From Thermococcus sp. JdFR-02 (GTDB lineage: Archaea; Methanobacteriota_B; Thermococci; Thermococcales; Thermococcaceae): 64,000 bases of DNA. The stretch spans positions 1 through 64,000 of the forward strand of contig MTLP01000002.1 of assembly GCA_002009975.1 (NCBI GenBank), read 5' to 3'. Positions 27,525 to 36,653 of the stretch are shown in pieces; within the stretch, counting starts at the first letter, position 1; each line of letters opens with the position of its first letter. The position numbers were made by a program, and so were the translations under genes. The notes under the pieces are model-generated. The model was not told the DNA's origin. It was given only the letters and a program-made list of their open reading frames with translations, and searched no databases.

Positions 27525-28814
27525 TCAAGGTTTACCTCTTTTATCGCCATGCTTTTCTTCTGCTTCTTTCCTTTTCTCCTCAGCAGGACTAGGCAAGTGC
27601 TTTATTCTTCCTTTTTCTTCTATAAATGCTTCCCTAAGTTTTTCTTTAGCCCTTTCAATCAAATCGTGGGCTGTTTCATAATCATTTGCTTGCAGTGCTG
27701 CTTTCGCTTGTTCTAATAGATTTTTGATCTCATCAACGTCTACACCAAGCCTTTCCATTGTTTTAACTTTTATCTCAAGTCTCATTAACTCTCTTTCAAG
27801 AACAAATTTTGGCATTAGATGGAAAACATTCCTTAGCTCTTTCGTTGATAGAAAGATAACAATCTCTGCATGAGATTTTGCAGCAATTGCAAAAGCATAG
27901 GCTTTTCCATACTCCCCTTCATCATATGCTTCCTTTGCCATATCAAGCTCTTTCTTGGCAAGTTCTAGGAGTTTTTGGGCTTGAGGTATGGCTAAATCAT
28001 CAAGTGTTTGTTCTGCTAGCTCTGTTTTATTTTCCGCAAGCTCAATAACTAATCCAACTGATGAAGATCCCAAATAGAGATATCCACCACTGGCTTTTAC
28101 TCCAGTGTAGTTGCCTCTAGTAACGGCTAATCCATGCTTTATCAAGAGAGCCTCTATCTTTTTAGTATTAACTCCTAAGTACTTTGGAATCGTTCCTTCC
28201 TCATCTTTTGGTTTTGAAGAAATGATTGTAACGGATACTAGGTTCGAGCTTAATTCTTTAAGTATTTCGTCAGTTATGTCCTCAAGACCTGGAAAAGTGA
28301 ATATCCAAATTGTATCTCCATAGGTTGCGCTATACTTTTCCTTCATCCATTTTTCTTCCAATTTGAGCATTTCTATGGCTGCTATATCATTTCCATTGAC
28401 AATGTAAGCAAACTTTATTCTTTTAAAAGCATCTGGAAATTCTTCTTTCAGCTTTTTTATTACGACAAGATTTGTTTCATACCTGTTTTCCCCATACCAT
28501 CTCTCATAGGTTATGCTCAAGTCTTGTAAATCCTGCTCATACTCCTTTGGCACCGCTATTGGACCACCAATAATTATGACCTTATCTGGAGCATATTCCA
28601 TAATTTCCGCTATTACGTTTGGATCATAAACCCCCCAAGGCGTAACCGCCACGTTAATACCTATTATCTCAGCTAAGCTATTGGCAATAGCTAAATCGGC
28701 TTCATTATCGCTCACCAAAATAACCACATTCACGTTCTCCGCTCCAATAAATGGTATCCCGCTCACCAAGATCAGCATGCTAAGAATTATCGTCAACCCT
28801 ATTTTTCTTCTCAT
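27525..28814 (-). CDS. Surface protein with a CWB2-like domain and helical C-terminus
   Basis: A 429-residue protein. Residues 1-25 are a signal peptide. About 28-150 matches the cell-wall-binding repeat 2 pattern: VVILVSDNEADLAIANSLAE, the GG-P loop KVIIIGGPIAVP, then RWYGENRYETNLVV. About 150-265 is an alpha/beta linker region, and 265-415 a helical, charged region with AKKELDMAKEAYDEGEYGKAYAFAI repeats like TPR hairpins. No C-terminal anchor follows, so it probably attaches through the CWB2-like part. An 8-bp inverted repeat lies between its TATA box and start. Confidence 0.75.
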   Translation of the reverse strand: MRRKIGLTIILSMLILVSGIPFIGAENVNVVILVSDNEADLAIANSLAEIIGINVAVTPWGVYDPNVIAEIMEYAPDKVIIIGGPIAVPKEYEQDLQDLSITYERWYGENRYETNLVVIKKLKEEFPDAFKRIKFAYIVNGNDIAAIEMLKLEEKWMKEKYSATYGDTIWIFTFPGLEDITDEILKELSSNLVSVTIISSKPKDEEGTIPKYLGVNTKKIEALLIKHGLAVTRGNYTGVKASGGYLYLGSSSVGLVIELAENKTELAEQTLDDLAIPQAQKLLELAKKELDMAKEAYDEGEYGKAYAFAIAAKSHAEIVIFLSTKELRNVFHLMPKFVLERELMRLEIKVKTMERLGVDVDEIKNLLEQAKAALQANDYETAHDLIERAKEKLREAFIEEKGRIKHLPSPAEEKRKEAEEKHGDKRGKP

Positions 28815-28828
28815 CCTCAGTCCCCTCG

Positions 28829-28851
28829 ATTACTTTTACAAATAAAGTAAT
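28829..28851 (-). promoter_or_regulatory. Inverted repeat between TATA box and start of the surface-protein gene
   Basis: ATTACTTT (28829-28836) and AAAGTAAT (28844-28851) are exact inverted copies seven bases apart. On the minus strand a CTTAAATA box lies just before them, so the repeat sits between the TATA box and the transcription start, a usual repressor position. The rest of 28852-29009 shows only a TTTCATGAAA palindrome (28863-28872). Confidence 0.55.
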
Positions 28852-29009
28852 ATTTAAGCTTTTTTCATGAAATCGTTTGCTTGGATCTGTGATTGTTTAC
28901 GGAAAAGTTTTGAGATTCGCCAGTTTATCGCTAATAGTTAAAAAATGTTTAAAACTGTTTATCTGTGTTTATTCATACCCAAAAGGTAATTATAGGTGTG
29001 TTTAGGAGA

Positions 29010-30458
29010 TCAGAGCGCATGACTTTTAAATATATCCCTATAAATCTTTTCACTGAATTCCCTGAGCTTCATCCCCTCCCTCTTTGCAATTTTCCTTAAA
29101 AGTTTTTGGGAGTTGCTCCCATATTGACAGGCTTTTTTCTCTCTATAGGCAACTTCCTTGAATAATCCAAGCTCAAGAGCTGCTTCCCTTAGAATGACCT
29201 TTCTCACATTGTCTTTGATTTTATATTCTAAAGGAGTTCTTAAAGCAATTCTCACTACATTTAAGTCTAAAAAGGGAAATCTGCCCTCAACGCCATTAAG
29301 CATTGCTATTTTGTCATCTCTAGCCAAATTCTTCTCTGCAAGTTCAATTAAGTCCTTTTCCATTAATAGGGGATTTTGAAGATATTTTGCATAGCCGCCA
29401 AAAAGCTCATCAGCACCTTGACCGCTTAGGAGGGTTTTGACATTGTCTTCTTTCGCTAATTTTGTTGCAAAATAAAATGGAATCCCAATTGCTAAGTTCA
29501 TTGGATTTGGTTCTTCAATTGCAAAGGCGACCTTTGGAATAACCTCTTTAACGTCATCAATATCAAAAATATATTCCCTGAGCTTTAGTCCAAATTTATC
29601 GGCAACTTTTCTTGCCCATTCCACGTCTACACTTCCCTCAGCACCGGCAGTGTAAAGTATGACATCGCTATATTTTGATGCTAAAAGGGCTAAAATGGAA
29701 CTATCCAATCCACCACTAAATAAAACTCCAACTTTTCCACCAATCCTGATTTTTACAGCATAATCTAGAGATTTCTTTAATCCTTCTTTCGTCTGTTCGT
29801 AGGATAAGGAACTCCCTTTAAGCTTCAAAATGTCAAAAACCTTGATTTTTTCAACTTTTCTCCTTGAAATCTTAACCATCTCTCCGGGTTTTACTGGAAT
29901 TGCCTCTTCCCCAATTCTCCATAAAACCTTCTTTTCTGAAGCAAAAAACCCATTTGGCGAGTAATAAAGAGGTCTAATTCCAATGGGGTCTCTAAAAAGA
30001 TAGATATTCCTTTTATCAGAAAAAGCAACTGCATAGTCTCCATTAATCATTTTCATCGCTTTTTTTATTGCTGGTGGGATTGCATTTTTTGAGCTAATCA
30101 AATACTCCAGAAGCCTTAAAATTGCTTCGCTATCTACATCACTCTCAAAAGAAATCCCTTTGCCTTCCAAATACTCCCTAATCTGCTTGTGATTGTAAAC
30201 TTCACCATTGTGAACTAAAATGTATTCGTTAAAGAATGGCTGAGTGAATGATTTTGAGCCAGTCATAGCTAATCTGCATTGTAAAAGAGCAATACTTCCA
30301 TTAGGTATTTCATTTATTTCAGAAAAGTCATCACTCTTTAGAATTCCCTCATTAGTCCAAACACCAAAGGAATCCTCTCCTCTATGTTTTCCAGCATTAA
30401 TCATGACCATGAGCTTAGGCTTTATGTTCTCACCAATTCCACCAGCTATTAGACACAT
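29010..30458 (-). CDS. asnB: Asparagine synthase (glutamine-hydrolysing)
   Basis: A 482-residue enzyme forming asparagine from aspartate, glutamine and ATP. Cys2 after the initiator Met is the glutaminase nucleophile, followed by RGEDSFGVW, QCRLAMTG and VHNGEVYNH of the class II amidotransferase domain (about 2-190). The synthetase domain has the ATP-binding SGGLDSSILALLAS near 250 and SGQGADELFGGY near 350. The family block GRFPFLDLNVV follows. Length is near that of archaeal AsnB. A GGTGAG ribosome site precedes the ATG. No neighbouring amino-acid gene is seen. Confidence 0.93.
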   Translation of the reverse strand: MCLIAGGIGENIKPKLMVMINAGKHRGEDSFGVWTNEGILKSDDFSEINEIPNGSIALLQCRLAMTGSKSFTQPFFNEYILVHNGEVYNHKQIREYLEGKGISFESDVDSEAILRLLEYLISSKNAIPPAIKKAMKMINGDYAVAFSDKRNIYLFRDPIGIRPLYYSPNGFFASEKKVLWRIGEEAIPVKPGEMVKISRRKVEKIKVFDILKLKGSSLSYEQTKEGLKKSLDYAVKIRIGGKVGVLFSGGLDSSILALLASKYSDVILYTAGAEGSVDVEWARKVADKFGLKLREYIFDIDDVKEVIPKVAFAIEEPNPMNLAIGIPFYFATKLAKEDNVKTLLSGQGADELFGGYAKYLQNPLLMEKDLIELAEKNLARDDKIAMLNGVEGRFPFLDLNVVRIALRTPLEYKIKDNVRKVILREAALELGLFKEVAYREKKACQYGSNSQKLLRKIAKREGMKLREFSEKIYRDIFKSHAL

Positions 30459-30619
30459 ATTCTCACCAAAGAAAACTCAAGCTAAAGGTCTAAAAACCTT
30501 TTTATGCTTACTAAAAGATTTTGTTCAGCGAATTTAGAAAATAGATAAACAAAAGCTCAAAAATAGAATGAAAAAGAAGAAATTATTCATCCCCTGATTT
30601 TTGGGCATCTTAACTCCAA

Positions 30620-31363
30620 CTACGTCAAATCTCCACAGGTGCAATAGTGCTCGTAGGTAAGGGTCTCCAGATCTTCAAAACCTTCTCTTGTTTTTGCTGA
30701 GAGATATAGAACTCTAACAGGGGGTAGAATCTCGGGTAAGAAAGAGCATAATTTATAAGCTAAAAATCCTTGCATTGAAGGATCCAACTTTAAGCGACTT
30801 GTTAAATAATCCACGTCTTCAAGATATACCTTGTATTTTTCAATCTTCTCTACTAAGTCTATCTTGTTTAAAGCTGGTACTGTTGTTGAGCCTAAGCGTA
30901 ATTCAATCATTATAGAAAAGAACCTTACAAAACAATAATCCCTCGACTTCTTTAGAATCTTCGGATCAAAGAGATATATTACTAATGGCTCATGCAAATT
31001 TTCCATTAGCCTTACTCCAAATTCGTGGAATAAGAATGTCTCCATCTGCCCTGGAGTGTCTATTAACACGTAATCACTCTTCTCACTAAGCTCCAAAATC
31101 CTCCTAAGATAATCCTCAAAGTGCATCATTAATCTGTCATAACTTTCAACAATCGCTCCGTTTGGTCCATAACCTTCTTTCATAAGTTCTTCAACTGTTA
31201 TTCTTTCCCTAACATCTACGTCTGGATTATAAGGTAAATTCTTAACCCCTGTGTCTAAATTTACGTAGCTGACTTTATGTCCCCTCTCTTCCAAATATTT
31301 TCCAAACTCAGAAGTTATAGTTGTTTTTCCACTCCCAGCAGTCCCTATAAAGGTTAAGATCAT
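30620..31363 (-). CDS. GPN-loop GTPase (XAB1/Npa3 family)
   Basis: A 247-residue GTPase. The P-loop GTAGSGKTT is near residues 7-15, the diagnostic Gly-Pro-Asn is in EEL(M)KEGYGPNGAIVESYDR, the G3 motif is DTPGQMETF and the G4 motif NKIDL. Archaeal members form homodimers; eukaryotic relatives assist RNA polymerase II assembly. An ATG at 31384 is in frame, but ATG 31363 follows AGGTGAT and begins at the conserved MILTFIGTAGSGKTT. It starts seven bases after the MinD stop, so they form an operon. Confidence 0.92.
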   Translation of the reverse strand: MILTFIGTAGSGKTTITSEFGKYLEERGHKVSYVNLDTGVKNLPYNPDVDVRERITVEELMKEGYGPNGAIVESYDRLMMHFEDYLRRILELSEKSDYVLIDTPGQMETFLFHEFGVRLMENLHEPLVIYLFDPKILKKSRDYCFVRFFSIMIELRLGSTTVPALNKIDLVEKIEKYKVYLEDVDYLTSRLKLDPSMQGFLAYKLCSFLPEILPPVRVLYLSAKTREGFEDLETLTYEHYCTCGDLT

Positions 31364-31370
31364 CAAAGCA

Positions 31371-32099
31371 TCACCTATTCTCATTTCCCATGCTCACAAT
31401 TTTCTCTGCTAGCTCCATAAAGGCTTTTGCTCCTTTAGACTTCGGCTTGTAAGCAACCACTGGAACACCTTCTAAAGTTGCCTCTCTAATTGCAGGATCC
31501 TCTGGAATAACAGTCAATAAAGGAACCTCCATAACTTCCTCAGCAATGTCTGGAGGTATATCATTCTTACTTCTTCCATACCTATTTAAAACAAAGCCCA
31601 AAACATTAAGTCCAGCTTTTTTCAGGACAAAGCCAACTTTCATAGAATCTGTTAAACAAGAGATTTCAGGGTTGGTGATTAGTATAACCTCCTCACTACT
31701 TAGCATTGCACTCATGGCATCCATCTGCAATCCTGCAGGACAGTCAATTAAAATAAAGTCAAAGTGGTTTTTTAGGGGCTTTATAAGTTTCGGCAAGTTT
31801 CTCGGGTCTGCTTTTATGACGTGTTGCCAATCAACAGCAGCAGGAATCATGTAAACGTTTTCATATTGAGGGACAACATAAATCGCTTCTTCTAATGGAA
31901 ATTCTCCAGCTAAAACATCATGAAGTGTAATTTCAGCAGCATCTACCCCCATAACCAAGCTTAAATTTGCCATTGTTAGATCAGCATCAATAGCACAAAC
32001 ATTTTTACCCAATTTCCCTAAGGCTATAGCTAAATTAGCAGTAGTAGTTGTTTTTCCGGTACCACCCTTTCCAGAAACGATTGAAATTAATCTACCCAT
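31371..32099 (-). CDS. minD: MinD/ParA-family ATPase
   Basis: A 242-residue P-loop ATPase with the deviant Walker A KGGTGKTTTTANLA near residues 10-22, followed by the DADLTMANLSLVMG switch and the VLIDCPAG-type Walker B (FILIDCPAG). Family members sort proteins or DNA on membranes; archaeal MinD paralogues also position chemotaxis and motility machinery, so the precise cargo is unclear. ATG 32099 follows GGTGAG; an upstream GTG at 32108 is less likely. It is the first gene of an operon with the GPN GTPase and diverges from the PIN-ATPase gene. Confidence 0.9.
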   Translation of the reverse strand: MGRLISIVSGKGGTGKTTTTANLAIALGKLGKNVCAIDADLTMANLSLVMGVDAAEITLHDVLAGEFPLEEAIYVVPQYENVYMIPAAVDWQHVIKADPRNLPKLIKPLKNHFDFILIDCPAGLQMDAMSAMLSSEEVILITNPEISCLTDSMKVGFVLKKAGLNVLGFVLNRYGRSKNDIPPDIAEEVMEVPLLTVIPEDPAIREATLEGVPVVAYKPKSKGAKAFMELAEKIVSMGNENR

Positions 32100-32194
32100 C
32101 AATCTCACCTTTATTTTTTATAGCGCCAAACCTTTATGAACCTTTAGTAAAGACTTATAAATCGAAGGATAAGTGTTGCAAAAGGTGAGAGAAT

Positions 32195-34003
32195 ATGAGA
32201 GTGTTAGTTCCAGACACAAGTGTGATTGTTGATGGTAGGTTAACTCAATATCTTGAGAGTTTAGGCGAGAAAGTTAAGGTTGTTGTACCTGAAGCAGTTA
32301 TTGCTGAAATAGAGCATCAAGCTAATGAAGGAAAAGCAATTGGTCACGTTGGACTGGAGGAATTAAAAAAGCTTAGAAAAATGGCAGAGGACGGAAAAAT
32401 ATTATTAGAATTCCATGGCGAGAGACCAGAGCTTTGGCAAATCAAGAAAGCAAAGGCTGGTGAGATTGATAATATGGTTAGAGAAGTTGCGAGAGAGTTG
32501 AATGGAACTCTAATTACAGGAGATCAAATTCAAAGGGATATAGCAATAGCCAAAGGCATCGATGTAATCTATTTAACAGTAAAGAAGGAAGTAAAGCATC
32601 GTCTAGAGGACTTCTTTGATGAACATACAATGAGTGTTCATTTAAAAGCTGGTGTAAAGCCATTGGCAAAGAAAGGGAAACCAGGAGAATGGAGATTAGT
32701 TCCAATTAGAGATGAACTCTTGACAGATAAAGAACTTGAAGAAATTGCTGACGACATCGTCGAGAGAGCTAAGAGAGATTCAGAATCATTCATTGAGCTA
32801 GATGAACCAGGTGCAACTGTTGTCCAACTTAGAAATTATAGAATAGTCATTGCAAAGCCTCCATTTGCTGATAGGATTGAGATTACAGCGGTAAGACCAA
32901 TTACAAAATTAAGCATTGAAGACTACAGTCTTTCAGAAAAGCTCCTAAAGAGATTGACTGAGAAGGCAGAGGGCATTTTAATAGCAGGTGCTCCTGGAGA
33001 AGGAAAAAGCACATTCGCTCAGGCTTTAGCTGAATATTATGCTTCTTTAGGCAAGATTGTAAAAACCATGGAAAAACCAAGAGATTTGCAAGTGAATGAA
33101 GAGATTACCCAATACACTGCTTTAAGTGGAAGAATGGACAAAACAGGAGACATTTTGCTATTGCTTAGACCAGACTACACAATATTTGATGAAATGAGAA
33201 AGACAAGCGACTTTAAGATATACGCTGACTTAAGGCTAGCTGGTGTTGGAATGATAGGTGTTGTTCACGCAACGAAGCCAATAGACGCTATTCAACGATT
33301 CATTGGAAGAGTTGAGTTGGGTATGATACCTCAAATAGTGGATACTGTAATCTTCATTAAAGCTGGAGACGTCGCTAAAGTTCTCAGCTTAGAGTATAAG
33401 GTCAAAGTCCCAAGTGGAATGACTGAAGAAGACTTAGCGAGACCGGTTATTGAAGTTAGAGACTTTGAGAGCGGTGAACTTGAGTATGAAATTTACACCT
33501 ACGGTGAGGAGATAAGTGTAGTTCCAGTTAAAAAGAAAGAAAAGCCTCCAGCGCTTAAGTTAGCAGAAAGAAAGCTCAAGCAAGAGATTAAAAAGTTCCT
33601 TCCAGATATTTATGCGGAAATTGAACTTGTAAGCCCGCATAAAGCGGTAATTTATGCGGATGAATATGACATTCCAGCAATAATAGGAAAGAAAGGTAAG
33701 AGAATCAATGAGCTTGAAAGACATTTGGGGATTAGCATTGACGTAAAAAGCTTTGAAGAGAAGGTACAAGAAGAACCAAAGGAAAAAATTTCTGTTGAAG
33801 TGGAAGAAAAGAAAAAATACTTCGTTTTAAGAGTTAGTCCAGACTTTAGAGGAAAGCCTGTGAAGTTTTATGCTGAAAACAATTACATATTCACAGCAAC
33901 TCCTTCAAGAAAAGGTCTCATAAAGGTCAATAAGAACACACCAATTGGAAGAGAAATAAAAAGAGTTTTAGAGGAAGGAAAGGAGATTTGGGCTAGTGCT
34001 TAA
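32195..34003 (+). CDS. PIN-domain, secretion-type ATPase and KH-domain fusion protein
   Basis: A 602-residue archaeal fusion protein. Residues 1-120 form a PIN domain with acidic residues in VLVPDTSVIVDGRL, PEAVIAEIE and TLITGDQIQRDIA. About 215-430 is a PilT/VirB11-type ATPase: Walker A GAPGEGKSTFAQALAE near 265 and the DYTIFDEMRKTSDFKIYADL box. A KH domain with the GKKGKRINELERHLG loop lies near 500. The parts suggest ATP-driven RNA handling or cleavage. It is widespread in archaea, and its role is not established. It diverges from minD and precedes the C/D box RNA. Confidence 0.9.
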   Translation: MRVLVPDTSVIVDGRLTQYLESLGEKVKVVVPEAVIAEIEHQANEGKAIGHVGLEELKKLRKMAEDGKILLEFHGERPELWQIKKAKAGEIDNMVREVARELNGTLITGDQIQRDIAIAKGIDVIYLTVKKEVKHRLEDFFDEHTMSVHLKAGVKPLAKKGKPGEWRLVPIRDELLTDKELEEIADDIVERAKRDSESFIELDEPGATVVQLRNYRIVIAKPPFADRIEITAVRPITKLSIEDYSLSEKLLKRLTEKAEGILIAGAPGEGKSTFAQALAEYYASLGKIVKTMEKPRDLQVNEEITQYTALSGRMDKTGDILLLLRPDYTIFDEMRKTSDFKIYADLRLAGVGMIGVVHATKPIDAIQRFIGRVELGMIPQIVDTVIFIKAGDVAKVLSLEYKVKVPSGMTEEDLARPVIEVRDFESGELEYEIYTYGEEISVVPVKKKEKPPALKLAERKLKQEIKKFLPDIYAEIELVSPHKAVIYADEYDIPAIIGKKGKRINELERHLGISIDVKSFEEKVQEEPKEKISVEVEEKKKYFVLRVSPDFRGKPVKFYAENNYIFTATPSRKGLIKVNKNTPIGREIKRVLEEGKEIWASA

Positions 34004-34034
34004 CCTTTTTAATATTTTGTTTTCGAATTTCCCT

Positions 34035-34085
34035 GTGATGAGCTTCCCCTCAAAGCTGAGCTGTGATGATTAGGTCGCGGGCTGA
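34035..34085 (+). ncRNA. C/D box guide RNA (two guides)
   Basis: All four boxes are present in order: C box GTGATGA 34035-34041, guide 1 of 14 nt (34042-34055), D' box CTGA 34056-34059, spacer GCT, C' box GTGATGA 34063-34069, guide 2 TTAGGTCGCGGG (34070-34081), D box CTGA 34082-34085, then a T run. Spacing matches archaeal 2'-O-methylation guides bound by L7Ae, Nop5 and fibrillarin. By the N+5 rule, guide 2 would methylate the C at position 5 of target CCCGCGACCTAA, and guide 1 the G at position 5 of CTTTGAGGGGAAGC. The targets were not identified. A TATA-like TTTTTAATATTTT lies upstream (34007-34020). Confidence 0.9.
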
Positions 34086-34138
34086 TTTTTAATTAATCTT
34101 TTATAAAGAAATTGGCTTAGTTAGCGTGGGGTGGTAAA

Positions 34139-35143
34139 GTGAAGCCTAAAGTATTCATAACCCGTCAAATCCCAGATAACGGAATAAGATTGATTCAAAA
34201 ATATTATGAGGTTGAGGTTTGGAAAGATAAGAAGGAAATTCCAAGGAAGGTTTTGCTTGAAAAAGTCAAAGATGTCGATGCTCTGGTAACCCTTCTAAGT
34301 GAGAAAGTTGATGAAGAGCTTTTAGAAAGGGCACCAAAGCTTAGGATTATTGCTCAATATGCAGTTGGTTACGATAATATTGACATAGAAGAGGCAACCA
34401 AAAGAGGAATTTATGTAACGAACACTCCAGATGTTTTGACAGAAGCTACAGCAGATTTAGCATTTGCTTTGCTTCTAGCAACTGCAAGAAGATTAGTTGA
34501 AGCTGATGCATTTGTTAGAAGTGGTGAATGGAAAAGAAAAGGCATCGCTTGGCATCCTCTTATGTTCTTAGGTCACGACATTTATGGCAAAACTATTGGA
34601 ATTATTGGCTTTGGAAGAATAGGGCAAGCAATAGCAAGAAGGGCTAAAGGCTTTGGGATGAAAATCCTATACTACAGCAGGACGAGAAAAGAAGAGGCTG
34701 AAAAAGAACTTGATGCAAAATTCGTGGATTTAGAAACTCTCTTGAAAGAGAGTGACTTTGTTAGCTTGCACGTTCCTTTAACTAAAGAAACCTATCATCT
34801 AATTGGGAAGAGAGAACTTAGGCTTATGAAGTCAACTGCTATTCTTGTTAATACAGCAAGGGGAAAGGTTATTGACACAAAAGCTTTAATTAAAGCTTTA
34901 AAAGAGGGATGGATTGCTGGAGCAGGTTTAGATGTATTTGAGGAAGAACCTTACTACAATGAAGAGCTTTTCAGCTTAGATAATGTGGTTTTAGCACCAC
35001 ATATTGGAAGCGCAACGTATGGTGCGAGAGAAGGGATGGCAGAGCTTGTTGCTAAAAACTTAATAGCCTTTGCCAAAGGTGAAATTCCTCCGACGCTTGT
35101 GAATAAAGAAGTTGTAAAGATCAGAAAGCCAGGATTCGAATGA
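34139..35143 (+). CDS. gyaR: Glyoxylate/hydroxypyruvate reductase
   Basis: A 334-residue D-2-hydroxyacid dehydrogenase reducing glyoxylate or hydroxypyruvate with NAD(P)H. The NAD-binding [20 protein letters not shown] lies near residues 155-175. The catalytic triad is Arg in [10 protein letters not shown], Glu in the FEEEP region and His in LAPHIGSAT. Early [10 protein letters not shown]-like sequence ([11 protein letters not shown]) matches archaeal GyaR of known structure. GTG start follows GGGTGGT; TATA CTTTTATAAAG lies at 34098-34108. Its 3' end overlaps the convergent DUF72 gene by 23 bases. Confidence 0.94.
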   Translation: MKPKVFITRQIPDNGIRLIQKYYEVEVWKDKKEIPRKVLLEKVKDVDALVTLLSEKVDEELLERAPKLRIIAQYAVGYDNIDIEEATKRGIYVTNTPDVLTEATADLAFALLLATARRLVEADAFVRSGEWKRKGIAWHPLMFLGHDIYGKTIGIIGFGRIGQAIARRAKGFGMKILYYSRTRKEEAEKELDAKFVDLETLLKESDFVSLHVPLTKETYHLIGKRELRLMKSTAILVNTARGKVIDTKALIKALKEGWIAGAGLDVFEEEPYYNEELFSLDNVVLAPHIGSATYGAREGMAELVAKNLIAFAKGEIPPTLVNKEVVKIRKPGFE

Positions 35144-35837
35144 AGCGCTTAGCATCTTCACACATAAAGGTATTGTTAAAATAGATGTAGCTCTCACCCT
35201 TGTTCCATTCTTTTACTCTCTTTGCGATTTCTTTTAGCTCTTCCTCGCTGTATTTATACTTATAAATAATTCTACCCCTTTCATAAGCTCCGTGAAGGCG
35301 GTAATAGTTAAGCATTCCCTCATGGGCTGGCTTTCTAACTAACGGATCTGTTACATCAATTAGGTTAAAATCTCTAACAAATCGCTTTATTGAATTTTCA
35401 TTCCAACCTCTAAGCTCAATTGCAATTTCAAACTCTTTTCTATCAATTTCTGAAAAGAACTTTTCAGCATTTTGCCAGCTCTCTTCACTATCTCTAAAGC
35501 TCTTTGGAAGCTGGATTAGAATGAACTTAGCCTTTAAAATCTCTGCTTCTCTTAAAGTCTTTCTCCAAAACTCAAAGACTTCCTTTGTTGGCTTTAAAAA
35601 TCCTACATCTTTACTTGGCGTTACATTACTCCTCCTCCAAGTTGGCGAGCTTTTTGGATGTGTTATTCCCTGAAAAGCTTTGATTGAAAATACAAAATCT
35701 TCTGGTGCCTCATTCCTCCACCTTTTGAGGGTTTTCTCTTCCAATATACGGTAAAAAGTTTGCTGAATTTCCACAGTTTTAAAGTCTTGGAAGTATTTCT
35801 TCTTAGCTTCACAAAAACCGCAAGTTCCTACTAACAT
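35121..35837 (-). CDS. DUF72-family protein (TIM-barrel)
   Basis: A 238-residue protein of the DUF72 (YecE) family. Recognisable blocks are VGTCGF at the N-terminus, [36 protein letters not shown] and, near the C-terminus, [28 protein letters not shown] with [13 protein letters not shown]. The fold is a TIM barrel and no reaction is established. A GGTGAG ribosome site precedes the ATG. It is followed on the same strand by nothing related; the Dph6-like gene upstream reads the same way. Confidence 0.88.
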   Translation of the reverse strand: MLVGTCGFCEAKKKYFQDFKTVEIQQTFYRILEEKTLKRWRNEAPEDFVFSIKAFQGITHPKSSPTWRRSNVTPSKDVGFLKPTKEVFEFWRKTLREAEILKAKFILIQLPKSFRDSEESWQNAEKFFSEIDRKEFEIAIELRGWNENSIKRFVRDFNLIDVTDPLVRKPAHEGMLNYYRLHGAYERGRIIYKYKYSEEELKEIAKRVKEWNKGESYIYFNNTFMCEDAKRFIRILAF

Positions 35838-35880
35838 ACGCTCACCAAGAATAAACTTAGAAATTCAATGCTAATTACCT

Positions 35881-36561
35881 TTACTCCTTCCACTCCAAAT
35901 GTGCTCTTTTAACGCTCAGAATACCTGAGTAAGTGTACTCATCAAAATATCTTTCAACTTCATCAAAGATTATTCTTGCTTTGAAAAAAGGAGCATCTTT
36001 AACAAAGGTCTCAAATTCGCCGCCTTCACCGCCTATGTGAATTCCATATTTTTGATTTAGCCTTTTGAGTTCTTCAACTGCTTTTTCATCAATTTTCCTT
36101 CCAAGCCACTCTTTTCCTAATCCGTAAGCAGAAACCCCAACAATAATGATGTCAAATCCTGCATGTATCATCTCTCTCAAAAGCTGCTCAGAATTTTTGT
36201 GCCAAAGGGGAGTGTAGCTTACTAAACCAAGCTCATGACACACTTTTTCAATCCGAGTTCTCTGATATTCGCTCTCCAATGCTCCAGCAACAATACCATC
36301 AATATTTAAATCCTCTAAAACCTTTTTCAAATCTTCAACTTCTTTTTCCTCTTCTCCACTTGTGTATCCCTTAATAAGTGGGATTCCTATAGCTTTAGCT
36401 TGTAAATCGGTTAAATGTATGTTAGGGACGTGATACATGTAGCTTTCTTCACTTTTAGAATGCATACTAACCAAATGCTTCACTTCAAATCCCTGCTGAA
36501 GAGCCCAATACAAAGCATAAGTTGAATCCTTTCCTCCAGAAAATAAAGCTGCTAATCTCAT
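35881..36561 (-). CDS. Diphthine-ammonia ligase-type ATP pyrophosphatase (Dph6-like)
   Basis: A 226-residue N-type ATP pyrophosphatase. The PP-loop [14 protein letters not shown] is at residues 7-20; the conserved middle is [20 protein letters not shown], and the C-terminal [21 protein letters not shown] box is diagnostic of the Dph6 family. The eukaryotic homologue amidates diphthine on elongation factor 2 in the last step of diphthamide synthesis, and the archaeal protein likely does the same on aEF2. GAGGG precedes the ATG by eight bases. Neighbours give no further clue. Confidence 0.92.
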   Translation of the reverse strand: MRLAALFSGGKDSTYALYWALQQGFEVKHLVSMHSKSEESYMYHVPNIHLTDLQAKAIGIPLIKGYTSGEEEKEVEDLKKVLEDLNIDGIVAGALESEYQRTRIEKVCHELGLVSYTPLWHKNSEQLLREMIHAGFDIIIVGVSAYGLGKEWLGRKIDEKAVEELKRLNQKYGIHIGGEGGEFETFVKDAPFFKARIIFDEVERYFDEYTYSGILSVKRAHLEWKE

Positions 36562-36618
36562 TTTTGTCCCTCGAAAATTTTAAAACTACCTATTTCTTAA
36601 TAAATTTTGGCTTTTAAA

Positions 36619-36639
36619 TTTGGCTTGATTTTTGCCAAA
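36619..36639 (+). promoter_or_regulatory. Inverted repeat in the DIPP synthase promoter
   Basis: TTTGGC (36619-36624) and GCCAAA (36634-36639) are exact inverted copies nine bases apart, placed between a TATA-like CTTTTAAATT (36611-36620) and the ribosome site GGAGGTGAT. They resemble the half-sites at 22110-22157. Operator function is an inference. Confidence 0.45.
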
Positions 36640-36653
36640 CTGGAGGTGATTCT

